A DNA stretch of 64,000 bases, from contig NC_003075.7 of the NCBI RefSeq assembly GCF_000001735.4, positions 4,279,001 to 4,343,000 of the forward strand. The letters run 5' to 3'. Position 1 is the stretch's first letter. Each line of letters begins with the position of its first letter. Made by a program: the position numbers and the translations under genes. The notes under the pieces were generated by a model that worked only from the letters and a program-made list of their open reading frames with translations, was not told where the DNA came from and ran no database searches. Below are positions 57,640-64,000 of this stretch, piece after piece. Origin of the DNA: Arabidopsis thaliana (Eukaryota; Streptophyta; Magnoliopsida; Brassicales; Brassicaceae).

Positions 57640-60131
57640 ATGAAGAACAAGCACACATTCATACAATTTGACAATGGGTATTATTCAGAAGAGCATGAGT
57701 GGATTTCAAACAATTCTTTAAGTGGTGTATTGTTGAGCACGTCAAAGGTAACATACTCTATGTTAGTAGAAAAGATATGCAAGAAGATTGGAATAGATGA
57801 AACCTCAAGGAAGGTGAAATTGAGTTATATTCTATGCACATCTCAGAGACAGACATCTATTGTAGATGATGATGCCTTTTTAAGTTATCTAACGGTAGTG
57901 AATGCTAAGAGAATTAGACCAGCTTTGAACGTGGAGGTAGTAAATAAAGAATCTGAGAGGGTGGAACAAATTTCAAGGGTAGAGAGAAGAAGTTCAGTTG
58001 GTGTTAATTATGAGGAGTTGAATGCATTTGATGTAGAGAATGGTGGAGTAGTGACGATTTTTAGAGGAGAAACTGCAGGAGGTAATTGTGTGAATGATGA
58101 ACCGATTATTGAAGAGGCTAATAGTGTAGAAGAGGCTATTGAGAATGCGGATAGCCGGGTTTTTGAAGAGGCTATAGAGAATGTAGTTATTGAAGATAGG
58201 GAGCATGTGGATAGCCGGATGGATGTTGCTGAAGATAATGGTGTTGATGGTAGAATTGAGTATTATGAGCTTCCATGTGTTGGTGAAGGAAGTCAGAGTA
58301 GTGAGAAAAGTCAGAGTGTTACGGAATGGGAAGATGGAACGGGGATTGAATTGCACCAAGAATTTGTTTCTAAGGAGGCCGTGCAAGATTTGGTTAAGAG
58401 AGCTGCAAATAAGTATTGTTTTGCGACCACAACTATAGCGTCAGATCCACAGCGACTCATGTTACGATGTCGGCAATCTAAAACAACAGGTTGTCGATGG
58501 TATTTACGATGTGCAAAAGTAAAGAGTTCAGATTGTTTTAGTGTTAGAGTTCACAGGAAGATGCACACATGCAAGCGGTCTAATAAGAACTCAGGCAATG
58601 GTAAACATACCGACACACCACGATTAATCGCGTCTATTTTGCATGAGGATTATCCAGGTGAGTTTCAAACTCCACCACCTTAAAGCATAATGAGTATTGT
58701 TCGGGGAAGAATGGGTTTGCATTGCTCGTATGCTACCGCATGGAGAGGGAAAAGACAACACGTTAGTGATGTGCGTGGTAGTCCTGAGAAAAGCTACACC
58801 GACTTGTACTCTTACCTGCACGTATTAAAGGAGGTGAATCCCGGGACAATATCATATGTGGAAGTGGATGCACAACAAAAGTTCAAGTACTTATTCGTTG
58901 CTTTGGGTGCTTGCATTGAAGGGTTCAAAGTTATGAGGAAAGTTGTTATTGTGGATGCCACTTTTCTTAAGACCGTATACGGCGGTATGCTAGTTTTCGC
59001 AACAGCCCAAGATCCTAATCATCACAATTATATCATTGCGTCTGCTGTAATTGATAGGGAGAACGATGCTAGTTGGTCGTAATTCTTTAACAAGCTGAAA
59101 ACAGTTATACCAGATGAACTAAGGTTTGGTTTTTGTGAGTGATAGACATCATGGTTTTTGTGAGTGATAGACATCAGAGCATCATCAAATCAATTATGCA
59201 AGTGTTTCCAAACGTGAGACATGGCCATTGTGTTTGGCATTTGTCTCAAAACGTTAAAGTACGAGTGAAAACTGATAAGGAAGAAGCGACGGCTAACTTC
59301 ATTGCATGCGCACATGTTTATACTCAGTTTGAGTTCACGAGAGAGTATGCTCGATTTAGGAGAAGATTTCCTAATGTCGGTACGTATTTGGATCGATGGG
59401 CTCCTGTGGAAAATTGGGCTAGGTGCTATTTTGAAGGGGATATGTATAACATAGACACGAGCAATGCGTGTGAATCATTGAACAGTACGTTTGAGCGTGC
59501 AAGGAATTATTTCCTTTTACCTTTGCTTGATGCGATAATTGAGAAAATTTCAGAATGGTTTAACAAACATAGGAAGGAGTCTGTTAAATATTCTGAAACA
59601 AGGGGTCTTGTGCCGGTTGTGGAGAACGAAATACACTCCTTATGCCCAATTGCGAAAACGATGCCGGTCACCGAGCTTAACAGGTTTGAACGTCAATACA
59701 GCGTCATTGACGAAGGTGGTATGTCTTATTCTGTTGACTTGCTAAGGAAAACTTGTTCTTGCCGACGTTTTGATGTTGACAAGTACCCGTGTGTACATGC
59801 GATTGCCGCTGCCCGAAACTTTGTGGGGACCGAATGGATATTAGATGGTCTCGAAATGGAAGACCTAACTTCGCATTATTACCATATGAATATGTGGATA
59901 TTGGCATACCACATAACCATTTATACAGTCCCACATTCATCAGTTTGGATTATTTCTGATGAGATAAGACAATTGATAGTCTTACCGCCGGATACAACAA
60001 CTAAACCGGGGAGAAATCAAGAAACCCGGTTTCCATCAACAGGGGAACGTCGTCGAAAGAGGACTAACAACAAGTTTCAGCCTGGGATTAATATCAACGC
60101 GTGGTTGCAGCCCGAGGAGTCCGATTCATAA
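57640..60131 (+). pseudogene. MULE-B transposase (MuDR type), recently broken
   Basis: DDE transposase with all domains in order. From ATG 57640 there is a PB1-like N-terminal region (CKKIGIDETSRKVKLSYIL), an acidic spacer with repeated EEAIENAD units, and the MuDR DNA-binding zinc domain (KEAVQDLVKRAANKYCF, LRCRQSKTTGCRWYLRCAKV, HTC; about 58345-58580). The MULE catalytic core follows (VVIVDATFLKTVYGG, with Asp at 58954; FVSDRHQSIIKSI; TSNACESLNSTF), then the SWIM finger (CSCRRFDVDKYPCVHAIA, about 59756-59810). Damage is light: TAA stops at 58681 and 59080, and a 25-bp tandem duplication near 59127-59176 that shifts the frame. Confidence 0.9.
59127..59176 (+). repeat. 25-bp tandem duplication in the MULE-B transposase
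   Basis: The unit TGGTTTTTGTGAGTGATAGA plus CATCA occurs twice, at 59127 and 59152, over the second catalytic Asp motif (FVSDRH). Because 25 is not a multiple of three, it changes the frame. Confidence 0.9.
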
Positions 60132-61163
60132 TTAAATGTGTATTTTGTGTTGTGTTGTTATGTCTGTACCGTGTACTTGTGTTGTATGTACTATTGCTTC
60201 ATGTATTATGTCTTCATTTTTAAGTACTTTGGAATTTTCTTAAGTATTGTGTTGTTATGTCTGTACCGTGTACTTGTGTCGTCTGAACTATTGCTTCATT
60301 TTTAAGTACTTTGGAATTTTGTTAAGTGTTATTATGTATGTACCTTGTACTTGTACCGTATGTACTAGTTCTTTCATGTTTATCTCTTACAATAAAACCC
60401 ATCCTATATATATAAGAAAGAAATATAATTTTAGTATTCTTTTTTTTTACTTAAATTTGCTTCAATTTAATTTAATTTAAATATTTTTATTATATCAAAA
60501 ATATGGGTTTTTCTATGAAAAACTATCCAGTTTATGGGTTTTTTAATGAAAAATACACCTCTCTCTACTTTTAATTAAAACTATAATTATTTCTAATATA
60601 TTAAATGACAATTTTTAAGAAATTGTATTTTTAATATATTTTTACTATTTATGAGACAAATACAGTTTATCTGTTTTATCTACTAAAATATGATATTATT
60701 AAAAAAGAGGTAATTTTTTAATTTTTCTCATAATTATAAAGAATAAGTTTCATACTTGGAAAATCTTTCTATACATTGTTCTGGAACATTTATTAATCAC
60801 TTATACTAATTATCATACAATCTAAAAAACAATTGAACATATTATACTCATCAATTCAGAAAACGCTTCTTACATTAAATGTTATTCATTGTATCAGGTT
60901 GGACCATCTTGCATTAAACATGGCAAAACGCATATATTTGGAAAATTATATAACTAAAACATGATATCTTATTATTAAACATATTATATCATCTTTCCAA
61001 CTAAAAGTTAATTCCCTTAATGAAGTCCAACTCTAAATACTAAAACTTCAACAAAGTACAAATAAATTGAGTACGGGACAACTGAATAACTTATGCCACA
61101 ACTATGGCTAATGCGTAGTATTTTGTCTGGGCCCGCATTTCACTTTTATTACCATAATAACTA
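60132..61163. other. Noncoding spacer of MULE-B
   Basis: 60140-60380 is a 3' flank with a duplicated phrase (TTGTTATGTCTGTACCGTG at about 60155 and 60250) and many GTACTTG/GTACC units. From 60380 to 61160 the DNA is AT-rich. A GGGACAACT site is at about 61077. No gene is seen. Confidence 0.55.
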
Positions 61164-61319
61164 TTGTGTGTTCACACTATGCGTTCACACTGTGTATTCA
61201 CACTATGTATTTTAATTTCAATTCAAAAAATCTTTCTCATCTCATTAAATTACAAAATTTTCTCTCTCTTTCTTTATTTCCTTCTTCTCCTTTTTTCTCT
61301 CGAAAAGTTTTCTTCTCTC

Positions 61320-61405
61320 CTTCTCTCTTCTCTGACGACGAACCTCCGCCGACGAACAACACAACGAACCTCCGCCGACGAACAACACGACGAACCTCCG
61401 CCGAC
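61320..61405 (+). repeat. Three-unit repeat in the GRF-gene leader
   Basis: The phrase GACGAACCTCCGCCGACGAA, followed by CAACAC, is repeated about three times with a period of roughly 27 bp. It lies in a noncoding first exon that ends at the donor TTG|GTAAGT (about 61446). Confidence 0.8.
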
Positions 61406-61663
61406 GCCGAATCTTTCGCATCAGCCGCCGGATCCAAGTTCATTGGTAAGTTTCGGGTTGGATAGAAAATAAATTAGAGTTTTGATTTTCCCCCAATTCC
61501 ATTGAATTATGGTTTGCAAACGAATTAGAGTTGCCGTTTATGATAATTTGATATCTAGGGGTTGGATTTTAGATTTTCTTAAAGATCTAGGGTTTGGATG
61601 TTAGGGTTATATTTTGGAATTTATCCCCTTTTGATTTTCATGTGTTTGGCTATGTAGCAAATA

Positions 61664-62077
61664 ATGCCACTTAGTTATTCGTCACCTTCTTCATCAGAGG
61701 AACGATCCGATGATCCTTCCAAGTACGATGGTGATTTTGGTGTTCCCCAAATCTGTTTTTGTGGTAAACAGCTTGAGCTTGTAGAGCGTCTTATTGGCGA
61801 TCAAAAGAAGACATTTCTCAAATGTCCGATGAGTGGTCAAGATGATAATTATCACGTAGACAAGGGTTGGGATCTTGCAGTTCACGAGCAGTGCTTTTGC
61901 ATCGACAAACGATTTGGCGAGCACAGGGAATTGATTCAAAACGCATTCAAATTTGGAGGTGATAGTAATCGTCTCCAGATTAACCAAATCCGTGCTGAAA
62001 TTGAGGACCTCAAAGACCGCTTGGACAAGAAAGATGCAGAGATCGCAAGGTTTATGGATGCACTTGGAAAGAAGTAA
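61664..62077 (+). CDS. GRF-type zinc finger protein with C-terminal coiled coil
   Basis: A 137-residue open gene with the start ATG at 61664, six bases after an intron acceptor (TATGTAG|C). It has a serine-rich N-terminus (PLSYSSPSSSEERSDD) and a GRF-like zinc domain, with CFCGKQLELVERLIG, FLKCPMSGQDDNYHV and EQCFC. A charged coiled coil follows (IRAEIEDLKDRLDKKDAEIA). Small GRF proteins of this type are widespread in Brassicaceae genomes and often sit in MULEs beside DUF1985/Ulp1 genes, as here. GRF domains bind single-stranded nucleic acid in other proteins, but the role here is unknown. It is intact in this window. Confidence 0.75.
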   Translation: MPLSYSSPSSSEERSDDPSKYDGDFGVPQICFCGKQLELVERLIGDQKKTFLKCPMSGQDDNYHVDKGWDLAVHEQCFCIDKRFGEHRELIQNAFKFGGDSNRLQINQIRAEIEDLKDRLDKKDAEIARFMDALGKK

Positions 62078-62162
62078 AATGATTTAATTGACTTTGTGAT
62101 TGTATTTCCTTTTTATGTTGCAACAAGTATGTTAAAGTTTGAAACTATGTTGAATTCCTATT

Positions 62163-62410
62163 TCTAGAGTCATTTGTACCTTTTTAACTTGTTTTGAAGT
62201 AATTTGTACCTCTTTCGGAATTGAGTTGTACCTCTCTATAAACTACTTGTACCTCTTTCGGAATTGAGTTGTACCTCTCTATAAACTACTTGTACCTCTT
62301 TTTTGAACTCTCTTGTACTTGTTTTGAACTCATTTGTACTTGTTCTGACTTGTTAGTTGTACCTCTTTTGGAATTGAGTTGTACCTCACTATAAACTACG
62401 TGTACTTTTT
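62163..62410. repeat. TTGTACC array between convergent genes of MULE-B
   Basis: Eleven TTGTAC(C/T) sites lie at 62174, 62204, 62226, 62247, 62269, 62290, 62313, 62334, 62357, 62379 and about 62400. After the first gap of 30 the steps are 21-23 bp. Part of it is a 43-bp double unit (TTGTACCTCTTTCGGAATTG, then AGTTGTACCTCTCTATAAAC). It lies in the 509-bp spacer between two genes that point at each other. Confidence 0.92.
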
Positions 62411-62585
62411 GTTTTGAACATCATCCTAAATACCATAAATACCATAAAAACAAGATCAACCATCCTAAATACATAAGTAACATAAATCCCAAAACAACAT
62501 GATCAATCATCCTAAATAACAAAAACACAAGTCTTCAATACATCCAAAATACATAAGTAAATCGTTCCCACAAACACACAAGTCT

Positions 62586-63939
62586 TCAATACATTTTTCT
62601 CCAAACGTAAACCGGACCCTTGGTCCCTCTCATTCTCTCCGCGGTATAAGGTGGCTTGTGGAATCTCGATGGATTTATCTTACGCTTCTTTTTGCCACCT
62701 TCATCCTCGTCCTCAGGATCCTCGTCTCTTTTCTTCTTCTCATTCTTCTTATCGTTGCACTTTCCCTTTCCCTTCCTCCCTTTCTTCTTCGTTTTCTTCT
62801 TCAGCGTCTCATCATCGCCTTTATCCGCTTCAGTTTCCCTTTCAACTTGAACATCACCTTCAAAAGAAAAGACAACCATTCATAACCAACAAACATCATA
62901 TATTAAAAAGATCAAAGATTGACAAAACAAACCATACCGATTGGAACATCCGGAACATAAAGAACCATGGCAGAACTCGGATCATCGGGCTCAACAAACT
63001 CGAGCACAAAACCCTCAGGCTCAACACCATCGGTCTCAACATCATGGGTCTCAACACCACCGGTCTCAACACCATCGGTCTCAACACCATCGGTCTCAAC
63101 AGCCTCGGGCTCAACATCATGGGTCTCATTAGCCTCGGGCTCAACATCATGGGTCTCATTAGCCTCGGGCTCAACATCATGGGTCTCATTAGCCTCGGGC
63201 TCAACACTAGCCTCGGGCTCAACACTAGCCTCGGTCTCAATAGCCACATTCACGTTCTTCTCCTTATTACCACCATCTTCCTTCTCCTTATTCACATCGG
63301 AATGGACCTTCTTCTCAAATGGAGGCACACTCTCACCGGCTTGTCTCCTTTCAATGGTTACAAGCCTTTCATTGTGTTCCGCCAACATCGCCATCACTCT
63401 CTTAAAGCCTTCATCAATAGCTTCCTTCAAAGAGCAAGAGCTACTGCTGCCCGGAACATCCGGAACATGTCTCGGAACATTCTCTTCCTCCATTTGCTCG
63501 CCGCCGCTTCGAGCCCGGACATCCGCTTCAAACATATCCTTCCAGAAGAATCTCTTCCTCTCTTTGATCAAACGGTTTCTCCAGCTATCGACAACCGGAT
63601 CAACAAACCCTATCCCATCATCAACATGATCACCATCTACAATCCGCCTCAACAAATCTTTCTCCTCGTAATCCGATTCCAAAACGCTAGAGATAACCTA
63701 TACAAATTCACACATCAAAAATAATCATATTCTAGCTCATAGATAACTGGGACAACTCTAGAGAGAACTGGGACAACTCGTACCTTTACACTTCCAAGCT
63801 CCTCGTTTATCTCTTCCAACGAGAACCCTTTCATGACACTACTAGAGAATTTGGCCTTACACATTCCCGGACACTCATTCTCGAACCTTACAAGGTCTCT
63901 AAACTTTTGTCCCAAATGTGGAATAGCCTCAAAAGGCAA
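62586..63939 (-). CDS. DUF1985-like protein of an Ulp1-associated MULE, partial
   Basis: Minus-strand gene continuing beyond the right edge or starting near it. The first visible exon has EAIPHLGQKFRDLVRFENEC and MKGFSLEEINEELGSVK, then a donor GTACGAG. The next exon (to about 62945) has DLLRRIVDGDHVDDGIGFVD, DPVVDSWRNRLIKE, and a run of acidic repeats (VEPEANETHD, VETDG). After an intron, the last exon is lysine-rich and ends in NPSRFHKPPYTAERMRGTKG and a stop at 62586. These segments match proteins of Arabidopsis MULEs that carry Ulp1 protease genes, but no C48 protease is in the window. It looks open through three exons. The intron at 63720-63785 has two AACTGGGACAACT sites 21 bp apart. 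Confidence 0.7.
63000..63250 (-). repeat. In-frame minisatellite coding an acidic repeat
   Basis: A 30-bp unit, AGCCTCGGGCTCAACATCAT plus GGGTCTCATT, starts at 63101, 63131 and 63161, with a partial unit at 63191. It is flanked by 15- and 18-bp derivatives (CACCATCGGTCTCAA and others). All unit lengths are multiples of three, so the frame is kept; the peptide is VEPEANETHD and variants. Confidence 0.9.
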
Positions 63940-64000
63940 AATCTACACATTCAAAGTAAAAGTCACATTAGTATTATTTTTAAGTCTACTAATGCATCTT

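Noticed and set aside
62651-63724. Long plus-strand open frame of 357 codons over the DUF1985-like gene
   Set aside because: It is antisense to a repeat-rich coding exon, has no domain, and consists mostly of the reverse-read minisatellite. The minus strand has matching family motifs and good splice sites.

Overview
The window looks like repeat-dense, probably pericentromeric DNA of a Brassicaceae plant (an Arabidopsis relative). The evidence is several Athila-type Ty3 elements with ORF-1 genes, Mutator-like (MULE), CACTA, L1-type LINE and Harbinger-like DNA, a plant replication-protein-A-like (OB-fold) gene and an ECA1-like pollen/egg peptide gene. The only plausible intact host gene is the small ECA1-like peptide at 36085-36396. 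Almost everything else is transposon DNA or host DNA cut up by transposons. I saw no tRNA, rRNA or CRISPR array.

Layout. 1-994: an inverted partial Athila LTR. 995-9664: a broken Athila (gag, ORF-1 and right LTR). 9665-13440: the 5' part of a MULE on the minus strand, with a triplicated first exon and arrays of a short motif. 15242-34774: an RPA70-like pseudogene in three pieces, split first by a 14.5 kb Athila (15664-30186) that itself carries a second, oppositely oriented Athila (18734-27264, target duplication AGCTC), and then by a CACTA element (30698-33280, target duplication AAT) that holds a piece of a histone H2A gene. 35290-36084: 3' flank of the ECA1-like gene, duplicated at 37031-37447 plus 55981-56300. 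37448-55980: a four-deep nest of a Harbinger-like element (TAA duplication), a 5'-truncated LINE (15-bp duplication), a large CACTA with TNP2-like and TNPA-like genes, and a coding-less Athila (GACAC duplication). 56300-56896: a small MULE/MITE. 57100 to the window end: a second MULE with transposase, GRF-zinc-finger and DUF1985-like genes, similar in layout to Ulp1-associated (Kaonashi-type) MULEs.

Most notable signal. Several unrelated elements each carry their own short motif, dispersed through noncoding DNA and repeated at about two helical turns. The 15.7-29.8 kb Athilas carry a 16-bp palindrome, GGTGTCGATCGACACC, in 13 pairs whose centres are 20-22 bp apart (nine are exactly 21). The first MULE carries AACTCAGCCGTAA-type sites in a 22-bp array and in a 5' field. 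The second MULE carries TTGTACC-type sites every 21-23 bp. The CACTA carries TAGTCG-type sites at both ends and in an 81-bp internal array. The En/Spm TNPA sites and the VANDAL/VANC sites are known precedents for element-specific motif arrays. A comparable system in Athila-type LTR elements is, to my knowledge, not described. All coordinates and repeat counts are hand-read.
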